A stretch of DNA of 37,902 bases from Paulinella micropora. Its lineage: Eukaryota; Cercozoa; Imbricatea; Euglyphida. Where the stretch lies: contig BJOX01000041.1 of the NCBI GenBank assembly GCA_009731375.1, forward strand, positions 699,639 through 737,540. Reading direction: 5' to 3'. Numbering within the stretch: position 1 is the first letter of the stretch; every line of letters begins with the position of its first letter. The translations under genes were made by a program, and so were the position numbers. Shown in pieces: positions 1-12,574 of this stretch. The notes below the pieces were generated by a model. The model was not told where the DNA came from. It saw only the letters and a program-made list of their open reading frames with translations, and searched no databases.

Positions 1-94
1 ATGTTCAATGAAAATACTGGTGGCACCGACGGGAATCGAACTGGCGACAGGGCCCAGATGGTAGAATTTGATCACTGGGCTATCACGGTGTCCA
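1..94 (-). repeat. tRNA-derived repeat (SINE-like), copy 1
   Basis: Read on the minus strand, this unit has an A-box-like stretch (complement of 70-85) and a B-box-like stretch (complement of 29-42, core GTTCGATTCC) at about tRNA spacing, then a short tail (complement of 1-21). The acceptor arms do not pair properly, so it is a tRNA-derived repeat and not a working tRNA gene. A second nearly identical copy lies at 291-384. An (AAT)n array abuts the A-box side of both copies. Confidence 0.5.
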
Positions 95-249
95 TAATAA
101 TAATAATAATCATAATAGTGCTTCTCTGTCAATGGCTGATGCATTTCTGCACATGCGCCTCCATCGTCTCACCCGTGAGGGGAGTACGAAGAATTGACGA
201 TAAGCTCTAATGACACCCCCGCAAGGGCAGTTCCAACACTTCCAGACGG

Positions 250-384
250 GCCGGTATGTTCAATGAAAATACTGGTCCAGACGGAGCGGTATGTTCAATG
301 AAAATACTGGTGGCACCGACGGGAATCGAACTGGCGACAGGGCCCAGATGGTAGAACTTGACCACTGGGCTATCACGGTGTCCA
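250..384 (-). repeat. tRNA-derived repeat, copy 2 plus an orphan tail fragment
   Basis: Positions 291-384 repeat 1-94 with only a few changes, for example in the A-box region at 359-374. An extra copy of the roughly 20-base tail alone sits at 252-272, which suggests a tandem or nested duplication of the 3' end. An (AAT)n array follows at 385-433. The unit is host repeat DNA and not part of the virus. Confidence 0.5.
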
Positions 385-433
<49 letters not shown>

Positions 434-872
434 GTAATGATAATAATACCACTAGTGCTGGTGCTGCTACTACAACTGCCATTACTAAGCTGCGGGAAGT
501 GTTACGGTAGTACTAGTGCCTCCATCACTGCTGCTGCTGTTGGTTGTGACCAGCTCCAAGGGCAGGCGGTGGTGGCGCGGGGTCATGGGCGAGGGGGCGG
601 CGGTGGACCTGGGCGTGCTGCTGGCCTGTCTCAGCAGGTCAGCCGCTGAAATATTATGGCCGTATCCTTTCTCTGAGCTCAACATGCACGCATGCCCTCC
701 CCCTACTATTAAGATTACTAGAATTCCCAGTCGGTTGGCCCTTGATCCTTTCCGACCCGCATTTATGTGTATGTGTACGTAAGTATATGCATTTATTTAT
801 GTCATGCATGTATGTGTCCAGTTATGTGTCTATGTATTGTTGGTTTTTTGTCCTGTCTGCCAACCGCCCCGC

Positions 873-921
<49 letters not shown>

Positions 922-1733
922 CACACTCACACACACATATATATAAAATTTATATATATATATGTATATAATATTTGTATATTTATATAAATTGTTTATA
1001 TTTATATATATATTTATATATATATGTATATGTATGTATGTATGTATGTATGTATATATATATACATATGTATATATATATGTATATGTACATATATATA
1101 TTTATATATGTATATATACATATATATATTTATATATGTATACACATTATATATATATACCAATTTATATAAATTTGTATATATATATATACATAATACG
1201 CAAAGGCTGTTGACACGCGGCCTGTCCAGGCAGCAGATACACAACCACAGCGCAGGCTGCTGCTGACTCAAGAGGCGGGGCCAGCAGCAGCAGCAGCAAC
1301 CTGCGTTGTTCTTGTTCTTGTTCTTGTTCTTGTTGTTGTTGTTGTTGTTGTTCTTGTTGTTGTGGTGGTGGTTTTTTTTGTTCTTGTTGTTGTCCTTCTT
1401 GATATGTTTATTATTGTTATGATCGTCATAGTTGTTGCTCTTGCATACGTACATACACACATCTATACCTTCATATCTACCTGCTCACCGTTCTACCTAC
1501 CTACTTACCTGTATGCATACCTACCTACCTACCTACCTACCTACCTACCTACCTACCTACCTACCTACCTACCTACGTACCTACATACATACATACATAG
1601 AAACATACATACATACATACATACATACATACATACATACATACCATACCATACATTAATTACACACTTACATAAGCACGCACATATAGCCACCTGCATA
1701 CATTCATATGTGCATATATGCAACATACATACA

Positions 1734-1764
<31 letters not shown>

Positions 1765-1779
1765 CATGCATACATGCAG
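385..1779. repeat. Microsatellite-rich host DNA
   Basis: This stretch holds (AAT)n at 385-433, a GC-rich segment without a convincing gene at about 480-690, (CA)n at 873-930, (TA)n and GTATATAT-type arrays at 935-1195, a short GC-rich island at 1200-1300, (TTG/TTC)n at 1305-1400, and CTAC/ATAC tetranucleotide arrays at 1447-1779. Long reading frames here are repeat artefacts with periodic low-complexity translations. Confidence 0.85.
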
Positions 1780-1831
1780 ACAAGACTTAGAGTTGGCGCT
1801 GGTGCAGCTCATCGCGCGCCATCCGCAGGAG
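1780..1831 (+). CDS. Candidate host exon A
   Basis: A 52-base GC-rich island is preceded by an AG (TGCAG) and followed by GTATAG. In one frame it encodes about 17 residues reading QDLELALVQLIARHPQE, ordinary coding composition quite unlike the flanking ATAC arrays. The last 21 bases recur with the following GTAG at 1955-1975, a partial copy of the exon's 3' edge. The product is not recognised; linkage to the later exons is inferred from strand and spacing only. Confidence 0.4.
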
Positions 1832-2339
1832 GTATAGCCACTACTACCTACCTACCTACCTACCTACCTACCTACCTACCTACCCACCTACCTACCTACC
1901 TACCTACCTACCTACCTACCTACCCACGTACCTTACCTATCTATCTATCTTCGCATCGCCCGCCACCCGCAGGAGGTAGCCACTACTACCTACCTACCTA
2001 CCTACCTACCTACCTACCTACCTACCTACCTTACCTATCTATTTATCTTGGCTTGGCGAGGCTTGTTGCTGCACGACCTTCCATCGCCGTCCAGCCGCGC
2101 TGTCACACTCGCCCCTGTTACATACATACTACATACATACATACATACATACATACATACATACATACATACATACACACATCATACATACATACAAGAT
2201 ACATACATGCATACATACATACATGCATACATCATACATATATATGCATACATACATATACATACATATACATATGTATACATACATACATACATACATA
2301 CATACATACATGTATGTCATACATACATAAATACATACA

Positions 2340-2371
<32 letters not shown>

Positions 2372-2792
2372 CATACATACATACATACATACATACATAC
2401 ATACATACGTACATACGTACATACGTACATACATACGTGCATACATACATGCATACATACAGACATGCATACCCCCCGCCAGCAGCGCCGCCAGCTGGCG
2501 ATTTGTGACTGAATAGACTAATAAGAGATAGGTATCTACAAAGAAAAGATACAATTTGATAAGGTTGGTAAGCAGATTGTTTTCTTGCTTGTGAATGCGA
2601 GGCAGTGGATAATCGACCTAGGTAGGGAAAGTAAGGGAATCGGTCAATCGATCACTAAGTCAAGGTAGTAGATCGATGGATGGATCGATCCATAATTGGT
2701 AGTATATGGATGATGGATCGATCAAGAGCTAGAGGTAGGTAGGTAGGTAGGTGCCGCGAGCGGAGGGACGGGGTGGGCTGTCTATCTATCTA

Positions 2793-2881
<89 letters not shown>

Positions 2882-2926
2882 GGAGGCCATGGTTTTTCAA
2901 GCTAAGCCACGCCCATAGATTAAACA

Positions 2927-2980
<54 letters not shown>

Positions 2981-3350
2981 CCTATCTACCTATCTACCTA
3001 TCTATTTATCTATCTATCCATCCATCCATCCATCCCCAGAGGGCGTCCCTCCCCTCGATGTAAGAAAAATTGGTCGAGGGAGCGGGACATTGGCAATTAA
3101 TACCAACCCTCCTCGAGCAAACTGCACCACATGCCAGTACTACTACCTCGCGAGGCTGCACCATGGGTATCTGTGGCGTTGGGTGTTTCCTTTGAGCTCT
3201 GCCATAAAAGGTACTTACCCTGCAATTTGTGCTTGGTAAAGTGGATCCCCGCTGGGGGAAAGCCAGGAAGGCGAAGGCAGGCCTGAGCCGAGGATGCCTC
3301 CTGGTAGGACGCCTATGGCCTTTTGGCTATGCGACGCTCCAAGATAAACA

Positions 3351-3420
<70 letters not shown>

Positions 3421-3487
3421 GTCTGCCTGTCTTGTCTGTCTATCTCTGTGTCTATCTCTGTATATCTATCTACCTACCTATCTATCC

Positions 3488-3543
<56 letters not shown>

Positions 3544-3670
3544 GTCTGTCTTTCTGTCTTTCCGTCTATCTGTCTATCTGTCTATCTGTCTTTCTGTCTA
3601 TCTGTCTATCTGTCTATCTGTTCTATCTGTCTCGCTGTCTCTCTGTCTCTCTATCTATGTATTGTGTGGC
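1832..3670. repeat. CTAC, ATAC and CTAT arrays between candidate exons
   Basis: The stretch contains CTAC arrays at 1845-2040, ATAC arrays at 2120-2470 and CTAT arrays at 2780-3020 and 3350-3660. Non-repetitive intervals at 2480-2750 and 3035-3345 show no gene, RNA or element I can support. The partial exon-edge copy at 1955-1975 is the only gene-like fragment seen. Confidence 0.8.
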
Positions 3671-3752
3671 AGGCGGAGCGGCTTTATGAGGCGGCGCACA
3701 GAGACGTGGACACTGAGGACGTCCACAAGTACGCCTCGCACTCCCCCCACTT
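3671..3752 (+). CDS. Candidate host exon B
   Basis: The island is preceded by GGCAG and ends in a TG-rich donor region (GTGTGT). The phase-0 translation reads [20 protein letters not shown] and continues for a few residues, with an amphipathic helical look. It sits between a CTAT array and a TG array, as expected for a short exon surrounded by microsatellite introns. The product is not identified, and the exact 3' boundary is ambiguous because GT repeats begin at once. Confidence 0.4.
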
Positions 3753-3808
3753 GTGTGTGTGTGTATGTATGTATGTATGCGTGTGTGTGTGTGTGAGTGA
3801 GTGAGTGA

Positions 3809-3839
<31 letters not shown>

Positions 3840-3989
3840 GCCGTTGCCCCTGTCGAGTCTGCAGGGAGGCAGTGTGTGTGTCTGTCTGTGTGTCTGTGTG
3901 TCTGTCTGTCTGTCTATTGCGTCCGTGCCTCTGCAGCGAGCCGCACGAAACCATGATGGCGGACAGTATACATATATATATATATATAC
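3753..3989. repeat. TG/TC microsatellites with a partial exon-start copy
   Basis: TG and GTCT arrays fill this interval. At 3933-3970 there is a degenerate copy of the 5' edge of exon C, including its CAG acceptor and the ATGATGGCGGACAGT core. A short (TA)n array then leads into the transposon-like element. Confidence 0.6.
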
Positions 3990-4929
3990 AAGGGGTGACA
4001 CAAAGTAACGTCCGCCTTTTCGATTCTCTGTCTCTGGGAAGAAGGCCGAGATAGCTGGTTTTATTCCATGTGCATACACTGCAGGCCGCGTGTATTAACA
4101 TACTATTGCACATATGCTACAGTTTACCTTCTACGTTGAGATAGACTGAAAGTGATAGAATGTTGGCAAAGTCAGGATGAATTCTGGTACCTCAACCGTA
4201 CTCCATGATTTCTTTCCAAAGTGCATGCAGGCAAGGATACATTGAATGGCGCATATATCTATCCATAAGCTCTTTCATGCGACCTACCAAGGTCCTGATC
4301 TGCCTTGTTCGCGAGGTGAATAAACCAAAACAAAGTCAACATTTTTCTGACTAAGAAAGCCCCAGAATTGATGTCCCTTGGTTTTCCCGCGTTATTGTCC
4401 AGAAATACTGAGCTCAATTTTTACTATATTTCTGGAGCCTCTATGCGAGTCAGAGATGCTGGATTTGCTTTCACATCTATGTAGCCCACCGCATATGGTT
4501 GGGACGGAAAGATCAAATCTATCAGGCGGCGGGCTGTTCGGGGCTAGGTCACTTCTTGAGTTTGGAGATCGTAGATTTTTGAGCTGGAAAGGACTAGGGT
4601 TCTGGGGGGTGGGATCGGCCGCTGAGCAACGCAGGCTCACCTCGGAACATCCCTTCCTAGGGACACCCCGAGACATTACTGCTCAGGAGACATCAAGGTT
4701 TGGGTACTTCCCATGTTAGGGATGTCCTACATTTTATTTTTTTTGAACATTGCCCCATTTATATTTTCTTTCTTTTTTTCCAAGAGTCTTACAAGGGCCC
4801 GTGCACGTAGGTATCTCGCACGATCGCACGTCTCCTGTACTTTCTGCATATGAAATATAACCAGCTATCTCAGACTTCTGATAGAAAACAAGAAGCGAAC
4901 AGGCGGACGTTACTTTTGTGTCACCCCTT
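3990..4929. mobile_element. TA-flanked DNA transposon-like element, non-autonomous
   Basis: The two ends are inverted repeats beginning AAGGGGTGACACAAAGTAAC on the left (3990 onward) and matching the complement of 4929 backwards. Similarity extends about 85 bp inward through an AGATAGCTGGTT block on both sides. Both ends lie in (TA)n, which fits insertion at a TA dinucleotide as in Tc1/mariner elements. The 940-bp interior has no recognisable transposase; the longest reading frames (4378-4719 and its complement) resemble nothing I know. It is most likely a MITE or a decayed mariner-like copy. TA duplication cannot be demonstrated inside a TA array. Confidence 0.6.
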
Positions 4930-5458
4930 TTATATATATATATATATATATATATTTGTATGGAAGGGTGCACACTATGGCACCCCACGGGAAGAGGAGG
5001 TTCCGAGGCTATGTCGTTGTGTTGGTTCCGAGGCTATGTTGTTGTGTTGTTTTTATAAGACATACACCACGTGGGGTCAAAGGGGTATATACATTCCGAG
5101 ATCTAGGGGTGGTGACGGGTTTCGAGGCGTCCCAGACACTACCGCCAAACGTCCTCATGCGCTCGCAGACCGCATGAAATGTCTGCTACCCCCCTTGAGT
5201 ACCTCCATTCGACTTATACCCAGTCTTGTGGAACTCTAACTCTCTCATAGGGAACATCAATTATTTGCAGTTGATTCCCTGCAAGGTAACCGACACGCCG
5301 AGCGGGTAGCTATTCAGGGATGGTTGGAGTCACTGTTCCCTCGCCAACATTCGCTGTTGTGACTGTTGGGTCGAGGGATGCAGGCGCATGGCCCTTGGGC
5401 TCGGCCATGACAAATCAATACAATATATATATGTATATATATATGTATATATATATAT

Positions 5459-5491
<33 letters not shown>

Positions 5492-5613
5492 ATATGCATA
5501 TATATTTCTATATGTGTGTGCATTGCGTCTGTTGTGTGTGCAGCGAGCTGTTCGCAATCATGATGGCGGACAGTATGTACATATATATGTATGCGCGTGT
5601 GTTGTGTATGCAG
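4930..5613. other. Host intron or intergenic sequence
   Basis: A (TA)n array at 4930-4955 is followed by non-repetitive sequence at 4956-5420 in which I see no gene or RNA. Then come (TA)n-type arrays at 5424-5500 and a second partial copy of the exon C 5' edge at 5541-5577. Confidence 0.6.
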
Positions 5614-5712
5614 CGAGGTGTTCGCATCCATGATGGCGGACAGTGCGCTGGCCATGCTGCCCAAGCTCCAGCCCGTCATCGCGCGTGCAAACAACTTCTG
5701 CAAGTACTACTT
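5614..5712 (+). CDS. Candidate host exon C
   Basis: After a TATGCAG acceptor the frame reads EVFASMMADSALAMLPKLQP and on to about residue 33 (ending near CKYYL), with good coding composition. The first 35 bases with their acceptor occur in two degraded copies upstream at 3933-3970 and 5541-5577. The 3' boundary is uncertain because TTGA repeats start immediately. The product is not recognised. Confidence 0.4.
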
Positions 5713-5750
5713 GGCTCATTGATTGGCTGATTGATTGGTTGCTTGGTTAG

Positions 5751-5800
<50 letters not shown>

Positions 5801-5810
5801 TCTTGGTTAG

Positions 5811-5846
<36 letters not shown>

Positions 5847-5951
5847 CTGGTTGGTTGGTTGGTTGGTTGGTTGGTTGATTGATTGATTGATTGATTGACT
5901 GATTGACTGATTGATCAATTGATTGATCAATAGATTGATCGATCGATCGAT

Positions 5952-5986
<35 letters not shown>

Positions 5987-6047
5987 CAGGCAGTTAGGTA
6001 GGAAGGTAGGTAGGTAGGTAGGTAGGTAGGTAGGTAGATAGATAGAT

Positions 6048-6122
<75 letters not shown>

Positions 6123-6144
6123 GTAGATAGATAGATAGATAGAT

Positions 6145-6237
<93 letters not shown>

Positions 6238-6243
6238 TAGATA

Positions 6244-6278
<35 letters not shown>

Positions 6279-6302
6279 CGATCGATCGATCGATCGATCG
6301 AT

Positions 6303-6342
<40 letters not shown>

Positions 6343-6399
6343 CGATTGATCGATTGATCGATCGATCGATTGAACGATCGATTGATGGATTGATGGGTT

Positions 6400-6432
<33 letters not shown>

Positions 6433-6440
6433 ATGGAGAG
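5713..6440. repeat. TTGA, TAGA and ATCG tetranucleotide arrays
   Basis: Long near-perfect tetranucleotide arrays change from TTGA/TTGG to TAGG, TAGA, TTGA, ATCG and TGGA along the stretch. The reading frames inside translate to repeated Ser-Ile-Asn-Gln and are not genes. Confidence 0.9.
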
Positions 6441-6575
6441 GTAGATAGGGGTTTTGCGTGCGAAAGAGCCGCCCCAGACTAGCTTTTCTGGCCTATGGTC
6501 GCTCTTTCGCACCCGAACCCGAAGTTTATGGGTAGTGTAGAAAGCCTGATGCACGAAGAGGGCCTGTCTGGGTAG

Positions 6576-6648
6576 GGTGGGCGCGGCGCGGAACGGGATG
6601 GTGGTGCTTCAGAGCGTGACGCCGCCGCTGGTGACACTGCTGGCCGAG
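6576..6648 (+). CDS. Candidate host exon
   Basis: An island between a GGTAG acceptor and a GTCGAA donor translates as VGAARNGMVVLQSVTPPLVT followed by LLAE. It ends in phase 0, and the next island (6735-6803) begins in phase 0, so the two can be spliced without a frame break. The product is unknown. Confidence 0.4.
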
Positions 6649-6734
6649 GTCGAACGAGAAAGAGATAGATGGATACAGGGGAAGAGACAGATATGGCATG
6701 ACATCAACTTGCAGTCCCATTGCGTGCTGTTCAG

Positions 6735-6803
6735 GAGGACGAGGCGGAGGCGCAGCAAGAGCTCAAGGGCAGCACGGAGTTGGCCCAGCTGCTGGCCACA
6801 CTG
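6735..6803 (+). CDS. Candidate host exon
   Basis: A 69-base island lies between TTCAG and GTAGCA. Its phase-0 translation reads EDEAEAQQELKGSTELAQLL and three more residues, an acidic, helix-prone segment. It pairs in phase with the preceding exon. The next recognisable island (8816-8870) needs a different phase, so at least one exon may lie in the gap or be missed. The product is unknown. Confidence 0.45.
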
Positions 6804-8815
<2,012 letters not shown>

Positions 8816-8870
8816 GTGCAGTGGTGCGGACGAGCTGTCGGTCGGCCAGGCACAGGAGCTGTTCGCACAG
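8816..8870 (+). CDS. Candidate host exon D
   Basis: An island of 55 bases after GGCAG and before GTCAAT reads CSGADELSVGQAQELFAQ in the frame that ends in phase 0. It joins in frame to the terminal exon starting at 9432. The product is unknown. Confidence 0.45.
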
Positions 8871-9431
<561 letters not shown>

Positions 9432-9653
9432 CTTGGGGACTGGCGCACGCAGCTCACACCCTTGCTAGGGCCTCTCTTTAGCGACCCTCTGCGAGTGCTG
9501 AAGAAACACATTCAAGCTGCCAGCAAAGCCAGCCAAGAGAGCAAGCAGAGCGGGACTGCAGAGGTTGCCGAGGGTTCCACGGCCCTGGACAAGCAGCCAA
9601 AGCAAAAAACGGCCAAGAACTCGAGCCGTCCTATCAAACGGCAGAAGACATAG
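9432..9653 (+). CDS. Terminal exon of an unidentified host gene
   Basis: Downstream of a TG-rich acceptor ending GCAG the frame stays open for 73 residues to a TAG at 9651-9653. It starts [20 protein letters not shown], continues with a helical segment ([13 protein letters not shown]), and ends in a low-complexity Lys/Arg-rich tail ([10 protein letters not shown]) that looks like a nuclear localisation signal. Joined to exon D the frame is continuous. A nuclear protein is plausible from the tail alone, but I do not recognise the family. Confidence is moderate that it is coding and low on everything else. Confidence 0.5.
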   Translation, partial: LGDWRTQLTPLLGPLFSDPLRVLKKHIQAASKASQESKQSGTAEVAEGSTALDKQPKQKTAKNSSRPIKRQKT

Positions 9654-11140
9654 CGATGAATGAACTTAGCTTACAAAGGAAAATAGCTTTAAAGATGCCG
9701 CCCAACGAAAACGTGATGCTAAGTTGGCGCAGATCGAGAATTGTTCGTATCATTACCGATAATAATATTCAAGCTCTCTTTCTGCATTCATTCCTGATGA
9801 TTCCAGCAATTCCTGTCAGTTTTTCACTTTTTATTTCCTGTGCTTCCTTTACCGCCTTTCTCGGCCCCCTTCCTTCAGGTTTCCCTTCATTTTGTTCCCT
9901 GTCACCTTTTTATGTAAGATTAATATTAATATCACTTTCCTTCTCATACTTCAAGCAAGTCGTCTTCCGAGGCTCTGTGAGATCCCTAGTACGTCGACTG
10001 TCCCCTTCACGGCCCGGGGTTACTCTACGAGTTATCTATTTCAAACTTAACCACTTCCCTGCCTTCTAAGCCTCTTATGCCGCTTCCCACTCATCTCTCA
10101 AGTTTTTTTTTTTTTTTCACTTAACGATTTTTGATAATAATAAAGAACGCTTGCTCTTCGTAGAATTCTATTCAATATTAATATTATTAAAAGGTGATTG
10201 TCACCCTGGAAAATTGCCTTTACGTTTTATGAACAGTTTCTATTAACCCTCAGGCTTGCCACGGTAATCATGATTATTATAATAATAACAAGCTTCCTTA
10301 GGATCATCAGTGAAGTCGTGGACTGCTCAGAGAGATGATGATGCTGAGTCTCTGCCGGTTTATTCGTCTCCCAGGCGTCCCCTGTCAACTCACGGAGGCT
10401 TACCAGCTCCAAACTGTTAGGCCCAATAAGTTGTATTAATACGGTAACCGACCGATTCAGTATGACCTGGCGCCGCTGAGCCTATGATGCTGTCAACGAG
10501 ACCGTTACCTAACTTGATGATCATTCTCATCTTTCAAGTTGAGGACTGTGTTTGGTTACCCGGGCCGCCGACTTTTTATACGAGCTATCATTTGGGGCTT
10601 TACAGTACTTGTAGATGGTCAAGATATAATTCTAGTATAATATATAATTTTTCAAGTGATAAAACGAATTCGAACTATTAACATTAACATTTTGATTTAA
10701 CAGTTGATTTTGTTATTAACTTGATATTAATAAGTTGTTTTGCTACTCTCATATTGTGTATTATTTTTTAATAAAATTGTATAATAAATTTATAATATTA
10801 ACACATAATTTTATTACTGAACATTACATAGCAGGATCGTAATTTTTGACTGTGACTTAAGTTAATTTAAATCACTTATGATAATTCTTTTCTGTAAATT
10901 AAATTCTGCTTCTTTTACGCAATCTTCCTAAAGTTTTTAAATAAAGCTTTTCGCGTACCACCGCAGGCATAAAGTTCAGTGAGGTAAAAATATGAAAATA
11001 TAACGCTGACTTTGGAGTCCGCAATTTAATTAGATATGTTACTTATAATTAAATGATTTTATTTTATTAAACTTAATTTTTTTTTCGCAGACACTACTTT
11101 ACTGCAAGATTCAAAATTAATTCCCAACTAATGCGCAGGT
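9654..11140. other. Host intergenic DNA, no gene seen
   Basis: The sequence is non-repetitive, becoming AT-rich after about 10090. Short reading frames at 9656-10069 and 10484-10681 have no recognisable domain and irregular composition. I see no RNA gene, repeat or element here. Confidence 0.6.
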
Positions 11141-11330
11141 GCGGGTAGGTACGTTATAGAAGGTAGGCAGGTAGATATGTCAATTCACGCGAGGTAGGTA
11201 GGTAGGTAGGTAGGTAGGTAGGTAGGTAGGCAAGCAGGCAGGCAGGTAGGTAGATAGGTAGGTAGGTAAGTAAGTAGGTAGGTAGGTTGGAAGGTAGGTA
11301 GATAGAAAGATAATCTATATAATCTATCTG

Positions 11331-11361
<31 letters not shown>

Positions 11362-11579
11362 CATCTATCTGTCTATCTATCTGTCTGTGTGTCTGTCTGT
11401 CTGTCTATCTGTCTGTCTACCTATCTATCTATCTACCTACCTACCTACCTACCTACCTGCCTACCTACCTGCCTGCCTGCCTACCTACCTACCTACCTAC
11501 CCTACCTACCTACCTACCTACCCACCCACCCACCTACCTACCTACGTGCCTACCCACATAACTAACCTAACTACCTACC
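11141..11579. repeat. TAGG, CTAT and CTAC arrays beside the virus
   Basis: Imperfect GTAG arrays (11141-11300) turn into CTAT (11330-11430) and CTAC/CCTG arrays (11434-11579). The CTAC part resembles the array on the far side of the virus at 35380-35540. Confidence 0.85.
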
Positions 11580-11698
11580 TACCTAACTACCCACGTACCA
11601 AGCTGCCTTGTCACCTTCACCTGCAGGATGCCTGCATGTACCTATCATTTTGCAATCACCCACTTCTTACAACTTCGTTCCATCGGAGATCAAAAAAG
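11580..11698 (+). repeat. Host direct repeat flanking the virus, left copy
   Basis: About 120 bases starting TACCTAACTACCCACGT and ending GAGATCAAAAAAG match 35541-35662 in the same orientation with a handful of differences. The two copies lie about 210 and 200 bp outside the two viral ends. Both are preceded by a CTAC array. Confidence 0.85.
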
Positions 11699-11731
11699 GT
11701 ATTCTACTATCTATCTATCTATCTATCTATC

Positions 11732-11786
<55 letters not shown>

Positions 11787-11799
11787 CCTACCTACCTAC

Positions 11800-11865
<66 letters not shown>

Positions 11866-11906
11866 GTCTGCCTATATATCTATCTATCTACTACCTATAT
11901 ATATAT
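11699..11906. repeat. CTAT array and TA stretch up to the viral end
   Basis: CTAT units at 11707-11890 pass into a short TA run that abuts the left viral palindrome. A target-site duplication cannot be defined because both sides are TA-rich. Confidence 0.85.
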
Positions 11907-12311
11907 ATCATTTATGTTGGATAGACAGGTCTATGTTGTATATTATAAAACAAGCATTAGAAACATAAAAAAACAACACAGGACACATCAAAAACAGACA
12001 TTCAAATATATCAAAAACATAACCTTGTTTTACAAAAAACGACAAACTGAGCACAATAAGAGAGATTTAGATAAAATAACGACAACACCATTTTATTCCA
12101 TAAAATTGTATATATACTTTGTATATATGGTTTTTGTCGTTATTTTATCTAAATCTCTCTTATTGTGCTCAGTTTGTCGTTTTTTGTAAAACAAGGTTAT
12201 GTTTTTGATATATTTGAATGTATGTTTTTGATGTGTCCTATGTTGTTTTTTATGTTTCTAATGCTTGTTTTATAATATACAACATAGACCTGTCTATCCA
12301 ACATAAATGAT
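11907..12311. repeat. Left terminal palindrome with T-shaped centre
   Basis: The left arm (11907-12085) is almost perfectly complementary to the right arm (12134-12311). The 48-base centre holds two further perfect palindromes: 7-bp arms with a TCC loop at 12090-12106 and 8-bp arms with a TTT loop at 12110-12128. A single strand would fold into a long stem capped by two side arms, the plan seen in parvovirus ITRs. The arms differ at a few positions, for example about 11979 and 11996 against the matching inner-arm bases. Confidence 0.88.
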
Positions 12312-12346
12312 CACACCCCAAACAATGGGGGGAAAGGGGGGGCGGA

Positions 12347-12393
12347 CACTCACGAAGTGAGTGGCGGCGGGGGGGGGGGGGGGGGGGGGAAAA
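12347..12393. other. Small GAA-loop hairpin and poly-G run
   Basis: CACTCAC-GAA-GTGAGTG (12347-12363) is a perfect 7-bp hairpin, followed by a poly-G run of about 21 bases. The matching place in the right TIR is a poly-C run (34860-34887) beside a 10-N gap. The assembly breaks at both places, and the G-run could form a quadruplex. Confidence 0.6.
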
Positions 12394-12407
12394 NNNNNNN
12401 NNNACAC

Positions 12408-12476
12408 TGCGACAAAAAAGTGAAATTCTGTCGCAACTCCTGCGACACTGCGACAAAAAAGTGAAATTTTGTCGCA
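12408..12476. repeat. Two tandem TGCGACA hairpins, left TIR
   Basis: Two near-identical units (12408-12435 and 12449-12476) each have TGCGACA and TGTCGCA as 7-bp arms around a 14-base A/T-rich loop. The same pair is present in the right TIR at 34743-34811. They lie between the terminal palindrome and the 3' end of the TIR gene, so they could be replication or protein-binding structures or 3' processing signals. Confidence 0.65.
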
Positions 12477-12574
12477 TGGTGGTTTTCCCGAAAATAGAAT
12501 TTTCTAGAATTTCCTTTTTGACCAAAATTCGTGGCATCGGCTCAGCCATAACGATATTATTTTTGCTAATATGA

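Noticed and set aside
1-94. Functional tRNA gene on the minus strand
   Set aside because: A- and B-box-like sequences are present, but the acceptor and T arms do not pair, and a duplicate with the same defects follows.
1432-2554. Reading frames encoding YIHT, YLPT or YVCM repeats
   Set aside because: They are translations of CTAC and ATAC tetranucleotide arrays, open in several frames at once, as expected for perfect repeats.
3671-3752. Resemblance of exons A and B to Mediator subunit 4
   Set aside because: The helical pattern and KYA motif are suggestive, but the later exons do not fit that protein and the match is too short to use.
4378-4719. Transposase gene inside the 940-bp TIR element
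   Set aside because: The frame has no DDE motifs or helix-turn-helix, and its complement is also open; there is no support for a transposase.
5713-6440. Possible CRISPR or satellite array
   Set aside because: Units are 4 bp with no unique spacers; this is simple tetranucleotide microsatellite DNA.
9656-10069. 137-residue reading frame after the terminal exon
   Set aside because: Composition is irregular, there is no recognisable domain or splice context, and it starts just behind the stop of the host gene, probably in the 3' UTR.
11907-12311. Palindrome as an ordinary rho-type or host terminator, or a host inverted repeat
   Set aside because: It recurs exactly at both ends of the virus, joined to further TIR sequence, so it belongs to the element.
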